This document shows, piece after piece, positions 27,597 through 35,523 of a stretch of DNA of 64,000 nucleotides (the first letter of the stretch is position 1; each line of letters opens with the position of its first letter). The DNA is from Bradyrhizobium sp. CCGB01 (GTDB lineage: Bacteria; Pseudomonadota; Alphaproteobacteria; Rhizobiales; Xanthobacteraceae), in assembly GCF_024199795.1 (NCBI RefSeq), contig NZ_JANADK010000001.1, positions 9,228,001 to 9,292,000 on the forward strand, in the 5' to 3' direction. The notes beneath the pieces are model-generated. The model did no database searches and was not told where the DNA came from. It worked only from the letters and a program-made list of their open reading frames with translations. The translations under genes and the position numbers were made by a program.

Positions 27597-28923
27597 ATTC
27601 AGCCGCAAGAGCCTGCAACGAGCTCGGATTCGCAGCCGAGACCATGAAGTCATGGATGCGCGGCACGATTTCCGACTTGAAGCGCGAGCCGTTGAACACG
27701 CCGTAATGCCCGACGCCCTTCTGGACGTAATGAACACGGCGATGATCGGGGATCGAACTGCACAATGTGTGCGTTGCTTCGGTCTGACCGAGCCCGGAGA
27801 TGTCGTCGTTCTCGCCTTCGACCGTCATCAGCGCCACGCGCGTGACCTTCGAGGGATCGACGCGGGTTCCGCGATGGGTCATCTCGCCCTTCGGCAGCGA
27901 GTGCTTCACGAACACGGTGTCGACCGTCTGCAGGTAATACTCTGCCGAGAGATCCATCACCGCGAGATATTCGTCGTAGAAGTCGCGATGCTTGTCGACG
28001 AGGTCGCCGTCGCCCTTCACCAGATTGGCGAACAGCTGCTTGTGGGCGTCCATGTGCCGGTCGAGGTTCATGCTGATGAACCCGTTGAGCTGCAGGAAGC
28101 CCGGATAGACGTCGCGCATCATGCCCGGATGCGGGAACGGCACCTTGGTGATGACGTGGTTGCGGAACCAGTCGATGCCGCGTTCCTGCGCCAGGTTGTT
28201 CACGCCGGTCGGATTGCGGCGGGTGTCGATCGGGCCGCCCATCAGCGTCATCGAGGTCGGCACGAACGGGTCTCGCCGCGCTTCCATGATCGAGACGGCG
28301 GCGACGACGGGAACGGAGGGCTGGCACACCGCCATGACATGGGTGTTGCCGCCAAGGACGTGCAGCATCTCGATGACGTAGTCGATGTAGTCGTCGAGAT
28401 CGAAGCGGCCTTCGCTGAGCGGCACCATGCGGGCGTCGGCCCAGTCGGTGATGTAGACCTCATGCGCCGGCAGGAACGCCTCGACCGTGCCGCGGAGCAG
28501 CGTCGCATAGTGGCCGGACATCGGCGCGACGATCAGCACGCGCGGCTGCGGGCTGCGCAGCGGACGAGCGAACTTGCGATCGAAGTAGAGCAGCTTGCAG
28601 AACGGCTTTTCCCAGACCGAACGGACCTCGACGGGGACGCGGATGCCGTTGACCTCGGTGTCGTCGAGGCCCCATTCCGGCTTGCCGTAGCGGCGCGTGG
28701 TGCGTTCGAACAATTCGCAGGCCGCGGCGACCGACTTGCCGACCTCGGTGCGCGCCCAGGGATTGAGGGGATTCTGAAACAGAAGCTTGGTCGCGTCGGT
28801 GACCGCACGCGCCGGATTGAGAGAGGCCTGCGCCATCTCGTACATCCAGTACATCGGCGTCGTCAGGACCGGGCTGCCTTCTGCCGCCAGGGGCGGCGCG
28901 CCGCCGAACTCACCAATAGGCAT
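27595..28923 (-). CDS. phaZ: Intracellular polyhydroxyalkanoate depolymerase
   Basis: 442 aa from the second of two nearby ATGs (28923), which has GAGGA 8 bp upstream; the first (28929) is only 2 bp from that SD. It mobilises PHA granules in the cytoplasm. The alpha/beta hydrolase carries a Cys nucleophile at 200 in VMAVCQPSVPVVAA, the lipase-box variant typical of intracellular PhaZ. The general acid/base part reads GENDDISGLGQT and VGHYGVFNGSRF. The N-terminus MYWMYEMAQASLNPARA is conserved in rhizobial PhaZ. It is a single gene reading toward the metallopeptidase. Confidence 0.93.
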   Translation of the reverse strand: MPIGEFGGAPPLAAEGSPVLTTPMYWMYEMAQASLNPARAVTDATKLLFQNPLNPWARTEVGKSVAAACELFERTTRRYGKPEWGLDDTEVNGIRVPVEVRSVWEKPFCKLLYFDRKFARPLRSPQPRVLIVAPMSGHYATLLRGTVEAFLPAHEVYITDWADARMVPLSEGRFDLDDYIDYVIEMLHVLGGNTHVMAVCQPSVPVVAAVSIMEARRDPFVPTSMTLMGGPIDTRRNPTGVNNLAQERGIDWFRNHVITKVPFPHPGMMRDVYPGFLQLNGFISMNLDRHMDAHKQLFANLVKGDGDLVDKHRDFYDEYLAVMDLSAEYYLQTVDTVFVKHSLPKGEMTHRGTRVDPSKVTRVALMTVEGENDDISGLGQTEATHTLCSSIPDHRRVHYVQKGVGHYGVFNGSRFKSEIVPRIHDFMVSAANPSSLQALAAE

Positions 28924-29044
28924 CGTCATATTCCTCTTCGCATCGCAGCATACTGCCGAATGCGTAATATTGCGTCAATGCATGGTTCCGTACATCTACG
29001 TGCTCTGAACGGCCAAACCCGCCTGAATCCACGAGAAAATGTGA

Positions 29045-29863
29045 TTATTCGCCGCTCGAGAGCAGCGAGCCGTGCTTCTTGGCGCTCCGCAAAAGGGCAA
29101 GGAATGCCCCGAAAGATGCAACCAGCAGCACCGCATTGATGGCCAACGCGCTCAGCATCAGATCGGTCCTGACGGTGTGCTCGATCAAAAGCGCCCGCAT
29201 TCCCTCGAACACGTAGGTCGGCGGCAGCGACCAGGCGACGTACTGCAGCCATCCCGGCAGCACGCTGACGGGATAGTAGACGCAGGCAAGCGGCATGACC
29301 GCGAACATCAAGGTCCAGACGATGCTTTCGGCGCCAAGGCCGTTTCGCAGCACCAGCCCCGAGACGAAGATGCCGACCGCCCAGCTCGTGAAGATCAGAT
29401 TGCAGAAGAACGCGATCAGCGGCAGGCCGAGGGCATAGACGTTGAAGTGAAACAGGAACAGCGCGAGCAGCGTCATCGGGATGACGCCGATCGCGAGCCG
29501 GATCATGCTCATGATCATCAGCGACAGCAGAAACTCGATCGGCTTCAAGGGGCTCATCATGAGATTGCCGATGTTGCGCGCCCACATCTCCTCCAGAAAC
29601 GAGATGGAGAAGCCGAGCTGGCCGCGGAACAGGATGTCCCAGAGGATGACGGCGCCGATCAGCGTGCCGCCGGCGCGCGCGAAGAAGTTGGCGTTCTCGG
29701 CGATGTAGAGCTGGAGAAAGCCCCAGGTGACGACCTGGAGCGCGGGCCAGTAAAGCAGCTCGAGCAGCCGCGGCCAGGACGACATCAACAGGTACCAGTA
29801 GCGCAGGATCATCGCGCCGATGCGGTGGGCGGAGATGCCGCGATGGAGGGAGATGTCGGTCAT
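29045..29863 (-). CDS. ABC-2 type exporter permease
   Basis: 272 aa from the ATG at 29863; an upstream frame to 29899 is inside a repeat. There are six TM segments, and the ABC-2 region FRGQLGFSISFLEEMWARNI and MMSPLKPIEFLLSLMIM is clear. The C-terminal half has ACVYYPVSVLPGWLQYVAWS, common in ABC-2 permeases exporting drugs or polysaccharides, and SLPPTYVFEGMRALL. It pairs with the ATPase at 29973-30776 on the same strand, although a 109-bp gap holding a palindrome separates them. The substrate is unknown. Confidence 0.88.
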   Translation of the reverse strand: MTDISLHRGISAHRIGAMILRYWYLLMSSWPRLLELLYWPALQVVTWGFLQLYIAENANFFARAGGTLIGAVILWDILFRGQLGFSISFLEEMWARNIGNLMMSPLKPIEFLLSLMIMSMIRLAIGVIPMTLLALFLFHFNVYALGLPLIAFFCNLIFTSWAVGIFVSGLVLRNGLGAESIVWTLMFAVMPLACVYYPVSVLPGWLQYVAWSLPPTYVFEGMRALLIEHTVRTDLMLSALAINAVLLVASFGAFLALLRSAKKHGSLLSSGE

Positions 29864-29872
29864 CGGGGCACC

Positions 29873-29952
29873 GCGTAGCCCGGATGAGCGCAGCGACATC
29901 CGGGACTTTGCTTGCAGCGTCCCCGGGTATCGCTGCGCTCACCCGGGCTACG
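29873..29952. repeat. Palindromic element, C-type
   Basis: CGTAGCCCGGATGAGCGCAG at the left and CTGCGCTCACCCGGGCTACG at the right are near-perfect mirror arms around CATCCGGGACTTTGC. It lies between the two exporter genes and could tune relative expression. Confidence 0.75.
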
Positions 29953-29972
29953 GCAGAGACTGAGGGGGCCGC

Positions 29973-30776
29973 TCATCTCACCGCCTCCTTCGCACCGTTT
30001 ACCCGGCCGCGGGCGACGTCCAGGAACACCTCCTCCAGTGTCGTGCGGTTGTAGCGGGCCATGATTGCCTCCGGCGTGTCGTCGTCCTCGATGCGGCCGC
30101 GCTTCATGATGATGACGCGGTCGCACAGACGCTCGACCTCGAGCATGTTGTGCGAGGCCAGGAGGATGGTGGCATTGTTCTCCTTGCGATAGCGCTCCAT
30201 ATGCGCCCGCACCCAGTCGGCGGTGTCAGGGTCGAGCGAGGCGGTGGGCTCGTCCAGCAGGAGCAGTTCGGGCTGGTTGATCAGCGCTTTCGCGAGCGCG
30301 ACCCGGGTCTTCTGCCCGGCGGAGAGCTTGCCGTTGGCGCGGTCGATGAAATCCGTGAGATCAAGCTCGTCGGCCAATCTGGCGATGCGATCGGAGAGGT
30401 CCTTCACCGCATAGAGCTTGCCGAACACGGTGAGGTTCTGCCGCACCGTGAGCCGCATCGGCATGTCGACATAGGGGCTCTCGAAATTCATCCGCCCCAG
30501 CACGGCCGCGCTCTCCTCGGGCATCCGATGCCCGAGCACCCGAACGCGGCCGGAGGTCGGCAGCACCAGGCCCATGATCATCGCGATGGTCGTGGTCTTG
30601 CCGGCGCCGTTGCCGCCCAGAAGCCCGGTGATGCTACCGCGCGGCAGCGAAAAGGAGATATCGTCGACCGCGCGGATCTGCTTGTAGACCTTGACGAGGT
30701 GATCGACCGCAATCGCCGCGGAGGAGGCGCGATCCGCGACAGTCGGCCGACTTGAAGCCTTGTCATTCTCGGTCAT
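29973..30776 (-). CDS. ABC exporter ATP-binding protein
   Basis: 267 aa from the ATG at 30776 (MTENDKASSRPTVADR). Walker A GGNGAGKTT, Q-loop ESPYVDMPMRLTVRQNLTVF, signature LSAGQKTRVALAKALI, Walker B LLLLDEPTASLDPD and switch His ASHNMLEVE. LSAGQ replaces the usual LSGGQ, a tolerated variant. The sequence is of the CcmA/NatA/DrrA class, which works with ABC-2 permeases, here the next gene. It is divergent from regS with 107 bp between the start codons. Confidence 0.92.
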   Translation of the reverse strand: MTENDKASSRPTVADRASSAAIAVDHLVKVYKQIRAVDDISFSLPRGSITGLLGGNGAGKTTTIAMIMGLVLPTSGRVRVLGHRMPEESAAVLGRMNFESPYVDMPMRLTVRQNLTVFGKLYAVKDLSDRIARLADELDLTDFIDRANGKLSAGQKTRVALAKALINQPELLLLDEPTASLDPDTADWVRAHMERYRKENNATILLASHNMLEVERLCDRVIIMKRGRIEDDDTPEAIMARYNRTTLEEVFLDVARGRVNGAKEAVR

Positions 30777-30883
30777 GCTGGGCCGTTCTTCTGCTATTGC
30801 AGCGGGGAGCGCAAGGCTTGTATCTCGGGCGGTTCCACGAGCCCAGCGTTTGTGATCGAGAAGGCACCGCCACATTGACCGAC

Positions 30884-32206
30884 ATGACCGAAATCGCCGC
30901 TTCCGACTTTCGCCACGCGCAGCGGCATATCCGCCTGGACACGATCCTGCGGCTGCGCTGGCTCGCGGTGCTCGGGCAGCTTGCCGCGATCTTCATCGTG
31001 GCGCAGGGGCTGGAGTTCAATGTCGAGATCGTCCCCTGCGTCAGCATCATCGCCCTGTCGGCCGCGCTCAATCTGGCGCTCCAGACCGCGTCCAATCCGA
31101 TGCAGCGGCTGGAGCCGATGCAGGCGGCCGGACTGCTCGCGCTGAACATCGTGGAGCTGGCGGGGCTGTTGTTCTTCACCGGCGGACTGCAAAACCCGTT
31201 CTCGTACCTGTTCCTCGCGCCCGTGCTGATCTCGGCCACTGCGCTGCCGGCCCGCTTCACCTTCGGTCTCGGCCTGCTCGCGGTGGCCTGCGCTTCGGTC
31301 CTGTTCTTCTTCCATCTGCCACTGCCCTGGGATTCCGACGATCCGCTGGTGCTGCCGCCGATCTATCTCGTCGGCGTCTGGCTCTCGATCGTGCTCGCGA
31401 TCGGCGTCACCAGCCTCTACTCTTTCCAGGTGACGGAGGAGGCGCGCAAGCTCGCCGACGCGCTGGCTGCGACCGAGCTGGTGCTGACGCGCGAGCAGCA
31501 TCTGACCCAGCTGGACGGCCTGGCTGCCGCCGCCGCGCACGAGCTCGGCACGCCGCTCGCGACCATCTTCCTGATCTCGCGCGAGCTGGAAAAGACGGTG
31601 AAGGAGCCGATCTTCGCCGCCGACCTGAAGACCCTGCGCGAGCAGACCCAGCGCTGCCGCGACATATTGAGCAAGATCACCCAGCTTTCCTCCGAAGGCG
31701 CGCCGTTCGACCGCATGAAGCTGTCGGAGCTGATCGAGGAGGTGGTGGCGCCGCACCGCGATTTCGGCGTCGACATCAAGGTGCGGATCGCGGTCGCCGT
31801 CGTGGCCGAGCCCGTCGGCTCGCGCAACCCGGCGATCCTCTACGGCGTCGGCAACATCGTCGAGAACGCGGTGGATTTCGCCCACACCACGGTCGAGGTG
31901 AATGCTTGGTGGAACAAGGACACGATCGAGATCGTGATTTCCGACGACGGCCCGGGCATTCCGCCCGATATCCTTAACCGGATCGGCGAGCCCTATCTGT
32001 CGCGGCGGCGCAATCTGGATGACAGCGGCGGCGAGCGGCGCGGGCTCGGACTCGGCGTGTTCATCGCGCGCACCTTGCTGGAACGCACCGGCGCCAAGGT
32101 CTCGTTTACCAATCGGACCTTTCCTGAACACGGCGCGGTGGTCCACATCAATTGGCCGAGAGAGCGTTTTGAGGCTATCGAGACGCTCGAAGAAACAATA
32201 GGATAG
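30884..32206 (+). CDS. regS: Redox-responsive sensor histidine kinase RegS (RegB/ActS/PrrB family)
   Basis: 440 aa from the ATG at 30884; a TTG three codons earlier has a slightly better SD distance. Six TM helices in the first 180 residues include GGLQNPF at 100-106, the heptapeptide linked to quinone sensing. The phosphoacceptor is His219 (AAAAHELGTPLATIF, H-box variant with GTPLA). Cys258 in TQRCRDILSK matches the redox cysteine of RegB. The ATPase has N-box GNIVENAVDFA and G-boxes SDDGPGIP and GLGLGVFIA. The next gene is its partner RegR. In B. japonicum this pair affects nitrogen-fixation and many redox-controlled genes. Confidence 0.95.
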   Translation: MTEIAASDFRHAQRHIRLDTILRLRWLAVLGQLAAIFIVAQGLEFNVEIVPCVSIIALSAALNLALQTASNPMQRLEPMQAAGLLALNIVELAGLLFFTGGLQNPFSYLFLAPVLISATALPARFTFGLGLLAVACASVLFFFHLPLPWDSDDPLVLPPIYLVGVWLSIVLAIGVTSLYSFQVTEEARKLADALAATELVLTREQHLTQLDGLAAAAAHELGTPLATIFLISRELEKTVKEPIFAADLKTLREQTQRCRDILSKITQLSSEGAPFDRMKLSELIEEVVAPHRDFGVDIKVRIAVAVVAEPVGSRNPAILYGVGNIVENAVDFAHTTVEVNAWWNKDTIEIVISDDGPGIPPDILNRIGEPYLSRRRNLDDSGGERRGLGLGVFIARTLLERTGAKVSFTNRTFPEHGAVVHINWPRERFEAIETLEETIG

Positions 32207-32308
32207 GCGCGACCTTGCGTCGCACAGCGGGGCCGATCGACTATTTGCGGCCTTGGCACCGCCCGGTTGCGACGCCATATGTGGATGTGCAGGAGAGAGG
32301 AAAAAACC

Positions 32309-32863
32309 TTGAACGCCATCGCCGAACTGAACGAACAGACCGACCGCTCGCTTCTCATCGTGGAGGACGACAAGCCGTTTCTGGAGCGGCTGTCACGCGC
32401 GATGGAGACCCGCGGATTTGCGGTGACGTCATGTGACACCGTCTCGGACGGCCTCGCCCAGATCGGCAAGGCCGCGCCCGCCTTCGCCGTGGTCGACCTT
32501 CGCCTCGGCGACGGCAATGGCCTCGACGTCGTCTCCGCACTGAAGAAGAAGCGCCCCGAAGCCCGCGCGATCGTGCTGACCGGCTATGGCAACATCGCCA
32601 CCGCCGTCACCGCCGTGAAGATGGGTGCGATCGATTATCTCTCGAAGCCCGCGGATGCCGATGACGTCGTCGCCGCGCTGCTGTCGACCAGCGCGGAGAA
32701 ATCCGAGCTGCCGACCAACCCGATGTCCGCCGACCGCGTCCGCTGGGAGCACATCCAGCGCATCTACGAGATGTGCAACCGCAACGTCTCGGAGACCGCG
32801 CGCAGGCTCAACATGCACCGCCGCACCTTGCAGCGCATTCTGGCGAAGCGCGCGCCGAGGTAA
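32309..32863 (+). CDS. regR: Redox response regulator RegR (RegA/ActR/PrrA family)
   Basis: 184 aa from a TTG at 32309 with AGGAGAGAGG about 9 bp upstream; there is no in-frame ATG closer. The receiver domain has VEDDKPF, Asp63 as phosphorylation site (VVDLRLGDGNG), VLTGYG and the conserved Lys in YLSKPADADD. A short linker leads to a Fis-like HTH: NVSETARRLNMHRRTLQRIL, the near-invariant RegA DNA-recognition region. It follows regS by 102 bp in the same direction. In B. japonicum, RegR activates fixR-nifA among other targets; that is family knowledge, not shown here. Confidence 0.96.
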   Translation: MNAIAELNEQTDRSLLIVEDDKPFLERLSRAMETRGFAVTSCDTVSDGLAQIGKAAPAFAVVDLRLGDGNGLDVVSALKKKRPEARAIVLTGYGNIATAVTAVKMGAIDYLSKPADADDVVAALLSTSAEKSELPTNPMSADRVRWEHIQRIYEMCNRNVSETARRLNMHRRTLQRILAKRAPR

Positions 32864-32873
32864 CCCGAATCTT

Positions 32874-32958
32874 GTAGGGTGGATTAGCCGAAGGCGTAAT
32901 CCACCTTTTCTCGCTGCGACAGCAGTTGGTGGATGACGCTACGCTAATCCACCCTACG
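32874..32958. repeat. Palindromic intergenic element, A-type (copy 4)
   Basis: GTAGGGTGGATTAGCCGAAG at the left and GCTAATCCACCCTACG at the right. It lies between convergent regR and mmcB and starts 10 bp after the regR stop, suiting a bidirectional terminator. Confidence 0.85.
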
Positions 32959-32961
32959 ACT

Positions 32962-33453
32962 TCATTCCCAGAAATCCGCGTGGCCCTGCGGGTCGATCAG
33001 ACGGTTGATCCGCAAGGCTGCCGCCATCGCGAAACGCACCGTCATCTGCTTGCGCGTGGCGGCGGCGATTTTGTGCTCGGGCGCCTCGCAGTGCAGATGC
33101 GCGCCATAGGCATCCGCGATGATCAGGCCGGTGCCTTCAGGAAAGATCTCGCACGGCAGGTCCTGCGTGAAGGCGAAGAACAGCCGGTCGCAATGGGCAC
33201 GGTATTCGTGCCATTTCTGGTCGGCGCGCAGATCCTCGACCGACGATTTGATCTCGACGATCCAGATCTCGCCGCGCTCGTTCAGCGCCACCAGATCGGC
33301 GCGCCGGCCCGACGGCAGCGGCAATTCGCTGATGCAGGTAAAGCCGAGCGAACGCAGCAGCCGCGCCGTGCCGCGCGCGATCGCCAGCGCCGTCTCGGAT
33401 TGGCGGCGGTCGGGCGGTGGAACGAGGGCGATGTTGCGGGCGGTGCTGTCCAT
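32962..33453 (-). CDS. mmcB: MmcB-family DNA repair-associated protein
   Basis: 163 aa from the ATG at 33453 (MDSTARNIALVPPPDRRQ). It has a PD-(D/E)xK nuclease-like core: RRADLVALNERGEIWIVEIKSSVED gives the D...ExK arrangement. PLPSGRRADL and HEYRAHCDRLFFAFTQDLP are typical of the DUF/MmcB proteins of alphaproteobacteria, first linked to mitomycin C response in Caulobacter. A small cytoplasmic protein. The start is not supported by a strong SD. Confidence 0.82.
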   Translation of the reverse strand: MDSTARNIALVPPPDRRQSETALAIARGTARLLRSLGFTCISELPLPSGRRADLVALNERGEIWIVEIKSSVEDLRADQKWHEYRAHCDRLFFAFTQDLPCEIFPEGTGLIIADAYGAHLHCEAPEHKIAAATRKQMTVRFAMAAALRINRLIDPQGHADFWE

Positions 33454-33526
33454 GGCGGGAGGATAGCCGATTCCGGTCGGGGCGGACACAGTTCGATAGA
33501 GGCAGGCTGCGGCTCCCTACTCCGGC

Positions 33527-33673
33527 GTCGTCCCCGCCTAGTGCGCAATTGCGCACGGGGAGCGGGGACCCATAACCATAGGGGGAGATTTGGCGAAGAC
33601 TCGTCGTTCGGTACCTCTATCGACAGCAATCGATAGATCACGCGGTATGGGTCCCCGCGTTCGCGGGGACGAC
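33527..33673. repeat. Palindromic intergenic element, B-type (copy 3) with nested perfect palindrome
   Basis: GTCGTCCCCGCCTA at the left, TTCGCGGGGACGAC at the right, with mirrored GGGGACCCATA and TATGGGTCCCC. A perfect 16-bp palindrome GTGCGCAATTGCGCAC sits at 33541-33556. The rest of this 307-bp gap holds no gene. Confidence 0.8.
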
Positions 33674-33760
33674 GGAGGAGTGTGACGCGGGAACCTCCCC
33701 TCCCCCCGGCACTTATCACGCAGCCGCCGCACCTCGGCGAAGCATCGAGGCCGCTCACGC

Positions 33761-35461
33761 ATGATCGACGATCTCTGGTACAAGAACGGCGTGATCTACT
33801 GCCTGTCCGTCGGCTCCTATATGGATTCCAACGGCGACGGCGTCGGCGACTTCAAGGGCCTTCTGCGGCGGCTCGACTACCTCCACGGCCTCGGCATCAC
33901 CACAATCTGGCTGATGCCGTTCCAGACTTCGCCGGGCCGCGACGACGGCTACGACATTGCCGACTATTACAGCGTCGATTCCCGCTACGGCACGCTCGGC
34001 GATTTCGTCGAGTTCGCCCATGGCTGCAAGCAGCGCGGCATCCGCATCATCATCGACCTCGTCGTCAACCACACCTCCGACCAGCATCACTGGTTCAAGG
34101 AAGCGCGGCGCGACAAGAACTCGCCCTATCGCGACTGGTATGTGTGGTCGGACAAGAAGCCAGCCGGCGCCAACAAGGGCATGGTGTTTCCCGGCGTGCA
34201 GAAATCGACATGGTCGCGCGACAAGGAAGCCGGCGCGTATTACTTCCATCGCTTCTACGATTTCCAGCCCGACCTCAACACGTCGAACCCGCACGTGCAG
34301 GCCGAGATCCTGAAGATCATGGGCTTCTGGATCCAGCTCGGCGTCTCCGGCTTCCGCATGGACGCCGTGCCGTTCGTGATAGCCACCAAGGGCGCCAAGG
34401 TGAAGAAGCCGGTCGAGCAATACGACATGCTGCGCGCGTTCCGCGAATTCCTGCAATGGCGACAGGGCGATGCCATCATCCTTGCGGAAGCCAACGTGCT
34501 GCCGGAAACCGACATGGAATATTTCGGCCGCGATGCCGACCGCATGCACATGATGTTCAACTTCCACGTCAACCAGCATCTGTTCTATGCGCTGGCATCC
34601 GGCGACTCGCGTCCGCTGGCGAAGGCGCTGAAGGCGACGAGGCCGCGGCCGGCCACGGCGCAATGGGGCCTGTTCCTGCGCAATCACGACGAGCTCGATC
34701 TCGGCCGCCTGACCAAGGCGCAGCGCGAAATCGTGTTCAAGAAATTTGGCCCCGACAAGGACATGCAGCTCTACGACCGCGGCATCCGCCGCCGCTTCGC
34801 GCCGATGCTGGGCGGCGACCGCCGTCGGCTCGAACTCGCCTACAGCTTGATGTGCACGCTGCCGGGCACGCCCGTGATCCGCTACGGCGACGAGATCGCG
34901 ATGGGCGACGATCTCGCGCTGCCCGAGCGCAATTGCGCGCGCACGCCGATGCAATGGTCGACCGAGCCGCATGGCGGCTTCACCAAGAGCGACAAGCCGG
35001 CCTGCCCGGTCATCGACAAGGGCCCTTACGGCTACCCGCATGTCAACGTCGCCAAACAGCGACGCGATCCCAACTCGATGCTGAACTGGACCGAACGCAT
35101 CGTCCGCATGCGCAAGGAGGTGCCGGAGATCGGCTGGGGCGATTTCGCGATCATTCCGACACGCGACCCCGCCGTGTTCATCATGCGTTACGACTGGCGC
35201 AACAATTCCGTGCTGTTCTTGCACAATCTGGATGAGATGCCGCGCGAGATCGCGTTCTCGGCGGGGCTGCCTGGCGATGCCGGCGCGCACCTGATCAACC
35301 TGCTCGCGGAGGATCACAGCCACGCCGACAAGCGCGGCCAGCATCGCGTCGTGCTGGAGCCCTACGGCTATCGCTGGTACCGCGTCGGCGGGCTGGATTA
35401 TCTGCTGAAGCGCAGCGACATCGACGAGAATACGGTGCGGGGCAAGAAGCATCCCGGGTAG
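33761..35461 (+). CDS. GH13 glycoside hydrolase, trehalose-synthase-like (TreS type)
   Basis: 566 aa; GAGG about 9 bp before the ATG. It is an (alpha/beta)8 amylase-family enzyme. Catalytic residues by motif: nucleophile Asp201 (SGFRMDAVPF), acid/base Glu243 (ILAEANVLPE), transition-state Asp310 (LRNHDELDL). Region I reads DLVVNHTSDQHHWF. DAVPF, NHDELDLGRL and RTPMQWS agree with GH13 subfamily 16, maltose alpha-D-glucosyltransferase/trehalose synthase. The enzyme would interconvert maltose and trehalose. No maltokinase domain is fused. It faces the alpha-glucosidase gene, suggesting shared alpha-glucan metabolism. Confidence 0.85.
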   Translation: MIDDLWYKNGVIYCLSVGSYMDSNGDGVGDFKGLLRRLDYLHGLGITTIWLMPFQTSPGRDDGYDIADYYSVDSRYGTLGDFVEFAHGCKQRGIRIIIDLVVNHTSDQHHWFKEARRDKNSPYRDWYVWSDKKPAGANKGMVFPGVQKSTWSRDKEAGAYYFHRFYDFQPDLNTSNPHVQAEILKIMGFWIQLGVSGFRMDAVPFVIATKGAKVKKPVEQYDMLRAFREFLQWRQGDAIILAEANVLPETDMEYFGRDADRMHMMFNFHVNQHLFYALASGDSRPLAKALKATRPRPATAQWGLFLRNHDELDLGRLTKAQREIVFKKFGPDKDMQLYDRGIRRRFAPMLGGDRRRLELAYSLMCTLPGTPVIRYGDEIAMGDDLALPERNCARTPMQWSTEPHGGFTKSDKPACPVIDKGPYGYPHVNVAKQRRDPNSMLNWTERIVRMRKEVPEIGWGDFAIIPTRDPAVFIMRYDWRNNSVLFLHNLDEMPREIAFSAGLPGDAGAHLINLLAEDHSHADKRGQHRVVLEPYGYRWYRVGGLDYLLKRSDIDENTVRGKKHPG

Positions 35462-35479
35462 GTATATGCCCTCGCATCA

Positions 35480-35523
35480 CCGTCATTCCCGCGAGCGCGC
35501 GCTGCGCTTGTCCGGAACGACGG
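35480..35523. terminator. Short palindromic element between convergent GH13 genes
   Basis: CCGTCATTCC and GGAACGACGG mirror each other around GAGCGCGCGCTGCGC. It lies exactly between the two converging stop codons and could end transcription from both sides. Confidence 0.5.
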
